Source: Fereydounia khargensis (taxonomy: Eukaryota > Basidiomycota > Ustilaginomycetes > Urocystidales > Fereydouniaceae). Taken from it: DNA of 64,000 nucleotides. Positions 41,074 through 52,487 of this stretch are shown in pieces. The number at the start of each line of letters is the position of its first letter. Position 1 is the stretch's first letter. Position numbers and translations under genes: made by a program. The notes under the pieces are model-generated. The model had not been told where the DNA came from. It saw nothing but the letters and a program-made list of their open reading frames with translations, and searched no databases. The stretch spans positions 1 to 64,000 of the forward strand of contig JAOCZO010000021.1 of NCBI GenBank assembly GCA_026413255.1. The letters run 5' to 3'.

Positions 41074-41870
41074 TTAGGCGGTATTCCGGAGAACTGTGTG
41101 GGAGAGCGAGAGAGAGAGAGGGTGATGAGGTTTAGCTTGAGCTCGCTCGCGTTTCCCATGGGCTGAATTTGGGCGGGCACGGCTGTTGCAGCGAGTATAA
41201 TGCTTACCAAGAACAACCGAGTCGCCTCTCAGGAACATTTTGGAGATGAAGCGGTCTTTCTGTAGATTGGTGAGAGAGTGGGAGAGACACAAAGAGAAGA
41301 AACGTGTGAGTGAGCAGCGAGCAGCGAGCAGCGTGGTCGAGGAGGACGTCCCGGAGGATGGTGGGACGACAATAGACTCACGTTGACTGGCTTCTTGTTC
41401 TTTCCCTTGGGAATCTCGGTCCACATCTGAGCCGTGGCAGGGGCAGGGGCAGGGGCAGGGGCAGGGGGCAGGGGCAGGGGTAGGGACAGCAGAGATAAGA
41501 AAAGCATGTGAGAAGGGACAGGCGGTGCAAGAAGACAGAGTTGATTGGCCATAGACAACATACCTCCTTGACATTCTCGAGAACCATGTTTGAGTGCCTG
41601 TCAAAGGCCTTGACACGAGCGAGAAGCTTCTTATTGTTGCGAAGGGAGATGAGAATTTGGGTGTGGTTGCGGACAGACTGCTGGAGCACCGAGAGGGGGC
41701 CCTGGCTGATCTCGTACTGCTCCAGCTCGCGGATCTGGGCCTCGTCGAGCTCGGACTTGGGCACGTTTACGTATTGGCTGCGAGTGGGAACGGGAGGCAG
41801 CAAGCATAGACCAATTAGTGGATGTCAAAAAAGGGCCAGAGGAAGAGAGCGGACATGAGACTTACCTCAT
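41074..41870 (-). CDS. SMD2: small nuclear ribonucleoprotein Sm D2
   Basis: Five exons, 41870-41866, 41777-41564, 41426-41382, 41259-41208 and 41093-41074, give 111 aa. SmD2 is part of the Sm ring on U1, U2, U4 and U5 snRNAs. The Sm fold is intact: [80 protein letters not shown]. The first coding exon is five bases (ATG AG) and the last is 20 bases, with acceptor CACACAG chosen because it yields the expected VLRNTA end; nearer acceptors give foreign tails. The second intron carries CAGGGG repeats (41437-41482). The length is normal for the family. Confidence 0.93.
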
Positions 41871-42213
41871 GACGAGAGCGAAAATAGCTGTGTGCGTGTG
41901 CTTGTCGGCGATATGGTGAAGCTGAGATGGAGCTGAGCAACAGAGTTGACACAGAGCTGAGCCTCACGCGAAGGCAAAGGCGTGAACCGCACACAGAAGC
42001 AGGGCCCGATCACCTTTACACTCACCGCGCTTTTTGACTCTTTTCCCCTTTCCTGTTTGGATCCGCGTTTGACAGGAATCCAGTAAGTTAATGAAGAGAG
42101 AAAAAGGAAAAAGAAGGCGCTCTGTTCGGATCCGCGTTTGACAGAAATGGGGAGAAAAAGGAAAAAGAAAGGCGCTCTCTGTTCGGTGACTCTCCGCCTT
42201 CATCACCATCACC
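41871..42213. promoter_or_regulatory. divergent promoter, SMD2 / GluRS, with a direct repeat
   Basis: 343 bp between divergent starts. A segment beginning GGATCCGCGTTTGACAG recurs at 42059 and 42128 (spacing 69), each copy followed by AAAAAGGAAAAAGAA and GGCGCTCT, an imperfect tandem duplication. Confidence 0.6.
42059..42186. repeat. imperfect ~69-bp tandem duplication
   Basis: The two units, 42059-42127 and 42128-42186, share an identical 17-base start and a similar A/G-rich middle. The second lacks about ten internal bases. It lies just upstream of the GluRS start, probably in its promoter or leader. Confidence 0.75.
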
Positions 42214-44793
42214 ATGTCTTCCCCACCGCCCACCCTCAAGCTAGACCCGGCGGCCAAGGTGGCGCCTCTTGCGCCCCTGGCCCTCGCCAAGCTCATCAAC
42301 AGCAGCGCGCCCCAGCCCGTCCAGATCCAGATCGACTGGGAGGAGGGCGTCACCCCCACCCTCGTCTCCGCCAACGCCCACAAGGTCGAGGGTTACGCTA
42401 ACATTGTCCGTGAGCTTGCCACTCAGTACGCTCAGCAAGGCTTCAGCGGCAAGGACAAGGACCAGTCTGCTCAGGTACGCTCTTCATTTGTCCAATGCAC
42501 TCCCTTCGAAATCCGACAGTATGCTAATCCCAATCAAACCATCATCTTGTAACACTAGGTCAACCTCTACATCTCCCAGGGCGACAACCTCGCCCTCTCC
42601 TCTTTCCAGGCCGCCACTGCTATCGCCGATGACCTCGACCAGCACCTCGCCCTCCGCACCTACCTCGTTGGACACAGCATCACTGCCGCCGACATTGCCG
42701 TATGGAGCGGTATCCGTGCCTCTTCCCCCGTCATTGGGCTTGTCAAGAAGCGCCTCCACATCCACCTCGGCCGCTGGTTCGAGCACATCGACTCGCTTCC
42801 CCCCGTCTCTGATGCCCTTTTCACCCTCGCCGATGCCAAGGCCAACAAGTTCAAGTCCAAGAAGACCGCTGCTGGTTTTGACCTCTTCCTCAAGGACGCC
42901 CAAGAGGGTCAGGTCGTCACCCGTTTCCCTCCCGAGCCCTCAGGCTACCTCCACGTGGGACACGCCAAGGCCGCCATCCTCAACCAGTACTTTGCCCGCC
43001 AGTACAAGGGCCGCCTCATCATCCGTTTCGACGACACCAACCCCAGCAAGGAGAAGATGGAGTTCGAGGAGTCCATCATCCAAGACCTTGCTCTTCTCGG
43101 CATCAAGGGCGACGTCACCTCTCACACCTCCGACTACTTTGACCAGCTCTACCAGCTCGTCATCAAGCTCATTCAGCAGGGTAAGGCGTACGCCGATGAC
43201 ACTCCCCAGGAGGAGATGCGCGCTCAGCGCATGGACGGTATTCCCAGCAGGCGCAGGGATGCCTCTGTCGAGGAGAACCTCACCCGCTTCGCCGACATGT
43301 CTTCAGCTTCCGACGAGGGCCGCAAGTGGTGTCTCCGCGCCAAGATGAGCGTCGACGACCCTAACAAGGCCCTCCGCGACCCCGTCATCTACCGCTGCAA
43401 CCCGGACGTCTCTCACCACCGCACCGGAAACAAGTGGAAGGTCTACCCCACCTACGACTTTGCCTGCCCCGTCGTCGACAGCATCGAGGGTGTCACCCAC
43501 GCCCTCAGGACCAACGAGTACCGCGACCGCAACCCGCAGTACCAGTGGTTCATCGACAATCTCAACCTCCGTAAGGTTGAGATCTGGGACTTTGGCCGTC
43601 TCAACTTTGTCTACACCCTCCTGTCCAAGCGCAAGCTCCAGTGGTTTGTCGACAACAACATTGTCTCGGGTTGGGACGACCCGCGTTTCCCCACCGTCCG
43701 CGGCATCCGTCGCCGTGGTATGACCATCGAGACCATACAGGAGTTTATCCTTGCCCAGGGCCCGTCGCAGCAGATCATCAACATGGAGTGGGACAACATC
43801 TGGACCATCAACAAGCGACACATTGACGGTGTCGTGCCCCGCTTTGTTGCCCTGAACAAGAAGGACCTTGTCAAGTGCACCGTCCGTGGCGCGCCTGGTC
43901 TCGAGGAGCGCCAGGTTCCCAAGCACAAGAAGAACCCCGAGCTCGGAAACAAGACCACCGTCTTTGACAACGTTATCTATGTGGAGCAGGAAGATGCGCG
44001 CTCCTTTGGTGACGGTGAGGAGGTCACCATGATGGACTGGGGCAACGTTATTGTGCGAAGCAAGACCACCAACTCGTCCGGTGTGATCGAATCGATCGAG
44101 ATGGACGCCAACCTCGACGGCGACTTTAAAAAGACGAGCAAGAAGGTCACATGGCTTGCTGCTAGTCCGTCTCGACCTCTTGTGGACGTGACGCTGGTTG
44201 ACTTTGACTACTTGATTACCAAGAAGAAGCTGGAGGAGGACGACAAGTTTGAAGACTTTGTTACGCCCAACTCTGAGTTCCGAGTGGACGCCGTTGCTGA
44301 CTTTAACGTGAGCGAGTTGGCAGAGGGTACTCAGATCCAGTTTGAGCGTAAGGGGTACTTTATTCTTGACCGGGCTCAGGGGGCTGGTGGCGCTCGGGAG
44401 TTTATCAAGACACCGGACGGACGAGCTGCTGGTAGTGCGAGTAAAGCGGCACCCGACGAGGATACTGAGAAGAAGAAGGCGGCAGCAGCTGCTGCGCGAG
44501 CCGAAAAGGCTGCGGCCAAGGCTAAGAAGGAGGCTGAGAAGAAGGCAAAGAAGGCCAAGAAGGCTGACGCCAAGTCAGCCTCAGCCTCGGCTTTCCCTGA
44601 AATCCTCAACGACGGTTCGGACAAGATCAAGATGTACCGCATGAACCCGGTCGTCGATAATACCGAGACCCCCGTCACCTGTGAGTCTTTTGTCCTTGCA
44701 CTCATCCCATCTGCACAAAGTGTCCAAGACGTGCAACTGACTCGAATCACTTTGCTGGCAGCCAAAATGTACCATGTCAACCGCATCCTCTGA
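42214..44793 (+). CDS. GUS1: glutamyl-tRNA synthetase, cytosolic
   Basis: Three exons, 42214-42474, 42559-44680 and 44762-44793, give 804 aa. A class I synthetase charging tRNA(Glu). The N-terminal ~190 residues are a GST-like domain (LVGHSITAADIAVWSGIRA) as in eukaryotic GluRS, which docks on Arc1-type cofactors. The catalytic part follows with RFPPEPSGYLHVGHAKAA (HIGH box, 219-225), RFDDTNPSKEKMEFEESI, YPTYDFACPVVDSIEGVTHA, and LSKRKL (KMSKS-type, ~442). The eukaryotic-type beta-barrel anticodon domain comes next. A Lys/Ala-rich stretch (about 665-710) precedes a short end. In yeast, cytosolic GluRS is imported to make mitochondrial Glu-tRNA(Gln) for GatFAB; whether that holds here is inference, but GatB is in this window. 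Confidence 0.96.
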
Positions 44794-44935
44794 TCTGAGC
44801 CTCTAGATTCTCAACCGTCAGACAAGCAATCGAAGAAAGAACAAGAAAAAGACATGCATACGGACGGTGCTATTTGCTGTGTTATGCTAGGGAAGGAAGA
44901 ATGCGCGAGTGAAAGGAGGAAAAGACAGTCACAGT

Positions 44936-47267
44936 TTAGAAGAGCTCAAAGTCGGCTCCACCCTCGTCGTTGTCCCTCGGGATATCGGCAGGGTCAAAGT
45001 CGGCAGCAGCTCCAGCTCGGCGGCGTCGGAGGATGCGCTGGGAGTACTCGTCCCTCACATCACTGGCCTGGTCCTGTCTGCGCTCTTCGTTCGCCTTACT
45101 GACCACACGTTCCCTCTCCTCGATCGCAGCGCGCCTACGCATCTCGATATCCGGTACCATGCTAGCGAAGAAGAGGACCGTGGGGACCAAGACTAGATGG
45201 AAGAAGCGTCCTCGTCTCACGCTCGTCGTCGCTCCGGCTCCGGGTGTAGACGGGAGCAAACCAAGTTGCTCGTCCTCAGAGTCCATGCCAACATATGCAA
45301 TGCGCTCGAGGAGCTGCTGGAAAGCACTCGCGCCCGCAGTGTAGCGCCGGGGAGCACGGAGTGGAGCGTCAGAGTCGTTCGTGTTGGGGGCATGGGTTTG
45401 ACCTTCCGCCCCCGCAGCTGCCGCTGCCGCAGCCGTAGCCGCAGCCGCAGCTTGGGCGTGCGGAACATTCCGACCCGCAGGAGGCGCAGGCGGTGCTCGC
45501 GCTTGTCGTCGAGCAAGTATACGTCGACGGATCATAGTCCATCCTTCAAAACAGACATAGGCAAAGGCCGCTAGCATCATCGCATAACGCTTGAGGGGGG
45601 ACGCGCCCCGCGTAAAGAGGAAGATGACGAATCCCATTTTGAGCGACAGGAAGAGGAGCGGCAGCGACACCTGCACAACCTCAGCCCAAGTCAGCTCGGA
45701 GAACGTCTCACGAGCAACGCGGACTGCCCGCTGGACGGAGCTCAATTGGCGAGGCGGCAACGTCGGAGCCGCTGCTACCGGAGCGGTCGCTCGATCGCCA
45801 GGTGCTGCTTGATTGTTTGGCGCCGCGCCTGCTTCCCTTTGAGCACGCGAGTGGCGTATGACATTGTCGAGCATGGTCAGGCTGTCGATCTTGCGCAGGA
45901 TGACCTGGAGCGTACGCATACGGCGAAGAAGCTCGGCGAGGATCTTGCTGTATTCCTGGTCAGATGGTGTACCTGCAAGACGGAGAAGGTGGGGGAGGCC
46001 TTGGTGCTGCACCTGTCGATGAAAGTAGAGGACGCTGTTAGGGGCGACGTTGGCATCTTGGGGAGGCGGTCGCTGGACGGGATCCCATCCAAAGTAGTCC
46101 TTCTCGAGGGCGTCGAGAATGGGCGGCCTCGTTTCCGGGAATTGGACGCTTATCGTCTTGCCCTTCTGCTTGTGAGATACCACTTGATAAGCGCGCTCAT
46201 AGTCATCAAGATAGGCCTCGTATGCAAGGGTGACCGCCTGCTTGAGAAGGGGGAAATTAGAAGGGGCGGTGGCTGCAAGGATCTGCCCAAACTTATGGTA
46301 TGCATCCATGGCTTCTTGAGAGAAGGCGGAGTCGTCAAAGTCGTCGTCTTCGTCGCCTTGAGCTGCTCGTGGCGTAGAAGGCAGGGAGGGCGATCCGCTA
46401 CGTGGGCCACGGTGTCGATCTGGACGGTCGTCGGCTGAGCCGCTCCGGTGAGGGCGGAAACGAGACGGACTTGCGGACGTCGAGCGTGAGCTTGGGGAGG
46501 GTCGGAAGAGGCTTGACGGGTGAATGCTGCTAAAGTACGGGGATGTGGCAGCACTTGAGGGAGGCCTCGAGGCTGAAGTTGAAGCTGAAGCGATTGGAGA
46601 TGCAGGTGCTTGGTTCTGCAGGAGGTAGGAGCTCCTGCGAGAGGGAGTGGGTCGGTTCTGAGGGTCTGCCCAGGCTCCAGGACGGATAACCAGGTGAATG
46701 GATACGGGTTCATTTCGCTCAGCCTGTAGTGACGTGGAAGAGCGGGTGATTTGGTCAGTCAGAGGGTGCTCGGGCCCGCGTGCGTTGCCTGGTGGGGCGC
46801 AATAAAGGAGCGCTCCGCCTTGCGCCTTGCGCCTTTCGTTTTGCTGGAAAGGCGCTCGATAAACTTACTTCAGAGACAAAGTCACCAACAGTTTCGCAAT
46901 CTTCGAGAATCCTCCCGGCTCTGATGCAGCGCATGCCTTCAGGACGGGGCTGTCCTGGCCAGGACTGGTGAATGATCTGTTTGACCTGTGCTATCGTAGT
47001 GTCTGGTCTAAAGCGCATCGAAGTGGAGTCTGTATCCAGCGATGGGCACTTGATTGAGAGTAGAATGTCGGCAGAATTGGAGCTGTGCTGCATCGCATCG
47101 ATGAAGTGGTTGCCTGTCGTACCAGAGGGTGCTGCGACGTTAGGTGTGCCGGGTACCCCCGGAGGCGGTGGCGGTGGCGGCGGCTGGTGTTGCGCACGGG
47201 CGTTCTGGGCAGGATTTACATGGCGAAGGTGATGCTGGGGGTGTTGGTACGATTCAGAGGGTGGCAT
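44936..47267 (-). CDS. ubiquitin-like-domain ER membrane protein (HERP/Usa1-like)
   Basis: Two exons, 47267-46869 and 46723-44936, give 728 aa. Residues 1-65 are Gln/Pro rich; a ubiquitin-like fold spans ~68-150 (ADILLSIKCPSL, RPDTTIAQVKQIIHQSW, MRCIRAGRILEDCETVGDFV, then after the intron VSIHLVIRPG). A Ser-rich linker follows, then helices and two hydrophobic segments near 460-505 (VSLPLLFLSLKMGFVIFLF, YAMMLAAFAYVCFEGW), and one near 650 (FHLVLVPTVLFFASMVPDI). The layout, UBL then paired membrane segments with a FLFTRGASPLKRY-type link, recalls HERPUD1 and yeast Usa1, scaffolds of the Hrd1 ERAD ligase. Dsc3 of the Golgi Dsc complex is the alternative. A poly-Ala tract lies near 550. It is convergent with GUS1, 142 bp apart. 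Confidence 0.72.
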
Positions 47268-48370
47268 GGCTGCCTTGCGTTGTAGATGCTGGTTGCTGCG
47301 ACGAGAAGCAAATGGATCAAGGATCAAAACCTGAAGATGAATAAGAGGGTGTTCTGTGGGATGAAGTGTTGGATAAGTGATGTGCTTGTCCACAGGGCGT
47401 GAGCGCCGTGTGCGCCGTGTGCGCCGTGTGCGCCGTGTGCGCCGTGTGCCGGTGTGCAGCTGCCAGCTCCTGTGTAAGCCAAAGCCGACCCGGCCTGACC
47501 CAAAGCCAAGAGTGGAGCACGAAGCACGCCCAATGGAAACTGTCGACGTGTTCTAATCCGGGACTCGGCCAAGGACTCGGTCGCTCTCAGTCGGCCGAGT
47601 AAGCCCAGCCCGCCGTTAGACTTGATTGCCTCTTCTCTGCTGCCGGACTGTCGGCACCAGTCTTGCGTTGGTCATGACGCAAAGTGATGCAAGTTTGCTG
47701 TCTGGCGGCCGAATAGTACGATCGAGGCCTATTCACGGCACAATTTGTGTCCTGAGTGGTAATGCGTTCAGGACACCGTTCGTTATCCATGAAACAGCTT
47801 GACCTGTTTTCCCTCCTTTCTCCCAGTAAAATCCACAAACAATTTGAGTAAAATTTGTCTCGGCGACGACGATGATGAGGCCGAGATCGTCTCTCTCGTT
47901 GCTCTTCACTACCGGAAAGACGCCTGAACAAGGCAAGGATAGACCATGCGAGGTGTAGGCGCACCATGAAAGCCCGCCAAAGAGCAACGAGTGCTCGGTT
48001 CCGAACAAGCCAACTGCCTCCTCACCCACCCAACGGACGCGCCTTGCCTTGCGCAGTGCAACTAACGGCCGTCTTTCCGACCTGCGCCATGTAGCGGCCG
48101 ATGCTGCGAGGTGCAAGGCGTGCTCGGACGGCGGCTCAAAAGCGCACACTTTATCAAAGCTCCTCATCTTGGGCTCTTTTCTGCCCTGCCTTTATTGCCG
48201 GGTCTCGCTACCTTATTCGGGCATGCAACGTCGGTCCCGATTCTCATCCGCCTCCCCGCTCACGAGTAACAAACCGTTTTGCAACAAACACAAGAAACCA
48301 GACCATCGACCGAGTCTGCGCCTGCGTTGCTGTCACAGATGGCCTCCCGCGCGCATGAAACTCTGACGGA

Positions 48371-48397
48371 GCGAGGCGAGGCGAGGCGAGGCGAGGC
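48371..48397. repeat. (GCGAG)n pentamer array
   Basis: Five tandem copies of GCGAG lie in the gene-free 5.2-kb spacer. Confidence 0.8.
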
Positions 48398-51300
48398 GCA
48401 ACATGCACGGCAATTCGTGTCGTCGACGGGGACAACACCCTGTCTTGCGGGATCGACACGTACAGTGTTGTCAGGGTCTCTGTTTCCCAGGGGCGAGTGG
48501 GAAGATGTCAACCTGGAAACGTTGCTGAGCACGGACGGATAATCGCAACTCCGAATACGACATGTCCAGTCCACCTCGCTCCACGTTCCACGCTCCCAAT
48601 CCCGTGTTCGCATGCACTATTCCGTACTGTACAATATACAGTACTGTAAACTAGGGTTCGCCGTACTCATAATATGACCGGGGAGCCTAGAAGCGATACC
48701 GACAGTGCGCAAACAATCAAAGCGGCGACTGAGATGTCAAGCCTGCTCGCTATCGTAGCCGATGGTCCAGAGGAACGTTCCACATCCATTGCCTGGCAGC
48801 GGGACTCAAGTCAGGACGAGATTACACAAGTTCCAGATGTCCATCAATGGATCGGCATCCGATACCAGCCTTCTTCCTCTCTCCTTCTTCCCCTCTCGAT
48901 AGCCTACGTGATTTCCTGTAGTGCACGCGACGCGTCCCTCGAAGAAATCACATTGCTGGCACTAGCCTCTGGCACCCAGCGCCTGCGCTTTCTGCAGGCC
49001 TAGCACCGACTAGTGTCTGTGACAGCTCAGCCTAAAGTCACATCTGTGACAGCCCTTGCCGAGCTTTTCTAAAGTCACATTTTTTTTTTTTGGTTCCTGA
49101 CAGTGTCACACTGCCGCCCAGTACAGTGCTGTTGGTACTACTCGTATTGCTGTTCAATCGTGAGCAAGTTTGCGAGTTTGCACAGAGGTCACATGTGGAC
49201 AAGCAACGGGGTTGGCTGTCAGCAGTAGCAGGAGCAGCAGAGCCAGCCGTCTTGATCAGAAAATGCACCTTCCTGTCTCTCTTTCCAGTCTCTCGCCCGA
49301 GTACCAAGCCACCTGAGCTGAGCGCGGAGCTACAACGGATCTGCATGCTGCCCGGCATCAAAGTAGTACCGCTTTGGTCCCTGCGTCCGAGCCGCTCAGA
49401 CTCGGCTTAAAGGTCTCACACTTTCACCGAAGCGCATCACTGACCGACGCTCCCCTCCTCCTCGTCCCTTTCCCCAACCTGCCATCCCCTCACCACCCAC
49501 CGTGCTCCGCCTCCTCCCTCTGCTCGGCCCCCATCTGACGTGTTCATGCCAATCGGCTGCCACTCCTGTCACCTGCTGCCAACTTCGGACACCTTACTTG
49601 ATCTCCAGCACTACCTTCGGAGACCTGCTGCAAACAACTCATACCTGTCCGAGCCATTCCACGCAGACAAGAGCTTAAGGACAACGACCCTGACCAAAAC
49701 ACTGGTAACGAAAGCAGTCCCCCGCCTGCTCTAGCTGCTCGGCTCTCGCTCTGCACTCTTGTAGAGATCCGCCAGCCACGATTTGCTCCGCACAGACGCT
49801 CCGCTACGTTCCTGACCGAGGCCCGAAACACCTCAACAGCACTACACCCCACCGCTAGATCACACCAACCAGCCAGGAACGAGCCTACTGTCACTGCTAA
49901 GACAGACGATCGAATCTGTTGATCCAAAACCAGGAACGAGAGCTGGAATATACAAATACCAACCAGCACTACCATCCCACGCTGAGGAACACCATTGTCC
50001 TTTCTCTCTCCCCTCTCCTCTCCACTGTTCTTCACGTCCCCCGGCCCGCTGGCTTCCCCCTTTGGTTCCCTCAACCCTCTTCCTTTACCCCTGCACGGGA
50101 CTTTTGCTTTCGAACGAAAGATCCAACCAACTCGCCCAACTTTGGCACCCACAGTCCTTTCCTGCTCTCTCTGGCTTCTTTCGTTCCACGTGAGTATGAT
50201 ATGGCTGCTCAGGCTGCGCAATGAAGCGGTTTTGCTGATCATCCCGAATACTCTTTTCTTTCTCCCTCCACCTTCCACCTGACCGCCTCTCCGACATTTT
50301 CCCGTCTCCTCGGATCCGCCGCGCTCCTTTTCGATCCCCGATACTGCCCCCATCCCGATGCAATCGCCGATCATTCACCATCCAATCGCATCTCACGCTG
50401 ATGGTCGAACACTGCAACACCCCCTTTGGACGTTTGGGCAATCTTTGACACTTGCGTGCTGCTCGTTCCATCCTTGGTCGATGGGTTGTCGTGCGTCAAC
50501 GAATGTGACTGACGCGGGATACGTATTCGATTCGGAACTGCTTGAATACCGCGTCCCTCCTTACGCGCCTCCTCTCGCCCCTTGCGTCGAAAACGAAAAT
50601 GACGGATCGCCTCCTCTTTTTAATTCGAATCTGAATTCTCGACACGCAACGCACTCATTTGAATTGCTTCTCTCACCCGACATGTCCAATTGTATTCGCA
50701 AACAACCAACCGACCAACCGACCGACCTCAACCATCACCAAAACCAACACTGAAACAACCCTGACACTTGCTTGCCCTTGAATACAACTTGGGGAATTCT
50801 GCGCGTACACTGCGCGTTCGTACCCCGCGCTGCTCATGCACGGTCCCTGCTCCCCTGCTGCGCTCCTCGCCATCACCCGTCCACCAACGCACGCGTCGTC
50901 ATCCGTCTCACTACCTGCTTGCTGCCTCTTGCCTGCCTGTCTATCGCGGCAACGATGGCCCCTTGCCTCTCAACGCGATCCCCCGACTTGCTCTACCATC
51001 TCACTTCAACCGCGGCCAACACCTTAACTGCTCGGATCGTCACGCCCGCTTCTGCACGCCAATCTTGGTCCTGCATACCAATCAATGCTTTCTGCCTCGT
51101 CTGCTGCGTCGACTCCTGCGCATGCCCCGTCCCGCCCTTGGACCCTGCTTCGATCTGTCTTGCTCCTCTCGCGCCTGCCTGCCTTCCTGCTTTCCTGCCC
51201 TTCTTCCATCGATCGTATGCTCGTTCGCCTCGACGTTTGGACCGCACCGCGCCGCACCGCACCGCACCGCGCCTATTCCAAACCATCGCCGCGACCTGTC

Positions 51301-51441
51301 CATTGGGGAATCTGTCTTTCTCCCGCCTCCTCGCCACATTACCCGATAACAAACAAACGCCTGCACTCTCATTCATGCGGCATTCACACCACTCACTGAA
51401 CCATCGCCCATTCCCTCCTTGGCGCACATACCCTGCCGATG

Positions 51442-52487
51442 CTCATACCCGCTGCCGCTGCCGCTGCCGCCGCGCCCCTCTCTCCCTCCCCCTCTCCCTC
51501 TCCCTCTTTCTCTATTTCTTTCTCTCCGACGCGTGGCCTGCCATACCTCCCGGTACGCACATCCCACAGGATCCGTCAATTTGACATCTTGCAGCTGCCG
51601 CTCCGCTTTGCCCCTTGCTCGAGCACATCTGCCTCAGATTGCTCTGCCCGCCCCTCCCATCAAGGATTGCCTGCCACATCTTGCAGTGCAAGCACCAGTA
51701 GCTTAGATTTGCCCTCTCCTTCGACGCAGCGTTCCAGCCGTACGCAAGCCTGTCCTAGTCTTGTCGACGCACCAGTTCTACCGCCAGGCATTTTCGAGTT
51801 CCCTTCCCTCAAGCTGTGACCGATTCCCATCATTCCGCTCGCTCATACTTGGTACGTACAGTATTCTTCCGCACAGCTGCATTCCTCCCCGTCTCTGCGA
51901 GAAAGACGCAGGAGCCAAGGAAGGGCCCTGCGGATCTACCTCCGATTCAGCTCCGCTTGCCTTCGGTTGGCTTTGGCATATTGGCCAAGGACCCCTCCCT
52001 CGGGACGTCGGGCTCCTGGCTTGCCTTTCTTAAAAGGATTGCTGCTCGTTACCTTGAGCCCTGTCCCATCTCTCCTCCATTGATTATTGCCTCTCTCTCC
52101 CATACGTCCCCTTGCCCCCCATCGTGCTGTGACTAATCCACTCCCTTCTTTGTTCCCCTCCCCTCCATTCGCCTCTCCCCCAACCCCCATCCACGATCTA
52201 TCCACCACACTCATTCATCGATTTACATTGGCCAATCGTCGCCACCCAACTCTTATCGGGCAACTCGCATTCTCTCATACACACACATTCATTCTGGCCC
52301 TCCTCGTTCTTGATCGATAGTCCATCATCGATACCTGCAGCATCACATCTCTCGGCATTAGGATCCTTTTTTCTCTTTTCTCATATTCAGCAGCATCATT
52401 TTTTTTTCTTCCTCGCTGTCCAAAAATTCATCCTCGGACTACATTCACTCCAGGCAAACTACCTCCAACGAATAATCACGTATCAAC
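51442..52487 (+). promoter_or_regulatory. ATG-free leader of the G1 cyclin
   Basis: Read base by base, the plus strand has no ATG in any frame for 1,046 bases before the cyclin start, where about sixteen would be expected by chance. The stretch is pyrimidine rich. The last ATG upstream, at 51439, opens a 126-codon frame that ends at 51819. This fits a long, scanning-compatible 5' UTR; a transcription start inside or upstream of it is inferred. Confidence 0.6.

Larger units (their letters stand above)
47268..52487. other. 5.2-kb spacer with long cyclin leader
   Basis: This is the largest gene-free stretch of the window. I found no domain-bearing frame, tRNA or mobile element on either strand. 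Repeats include TGCGCCGTG (47404-47450), a GCGAG array (48371-48397), TACAGTACTGTA palindromes (48624-48652), two copies of a CTGTGACAGC...CTAAAGTCACAT block (49018-49080), and a CGCAC array (51249-51275). From about 49,400 the plus strand becomes strongly C/T rich, like a long 5' UTR of the cyclin gene. A G1 cyclin with a very long, regulated upstream region is biologically reasonable. Confidence 0.5.

Noticed and set aside
49544-50374. A 276-codon minus-strand frame in the cyclin upstream region
   Set aside because: Gly/Arg/Glu bias is what the complement of a C/T-rich leader encodes; no domain or start context is seen.
50620-50645. A tRNA-like T-loop (ATTCGAATCT)
   Set aside because: No acceptor stem, D-arm or B-box consensus GGTTCGANNCC surrounds it. 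I found no convincing tRNA gene in the window.
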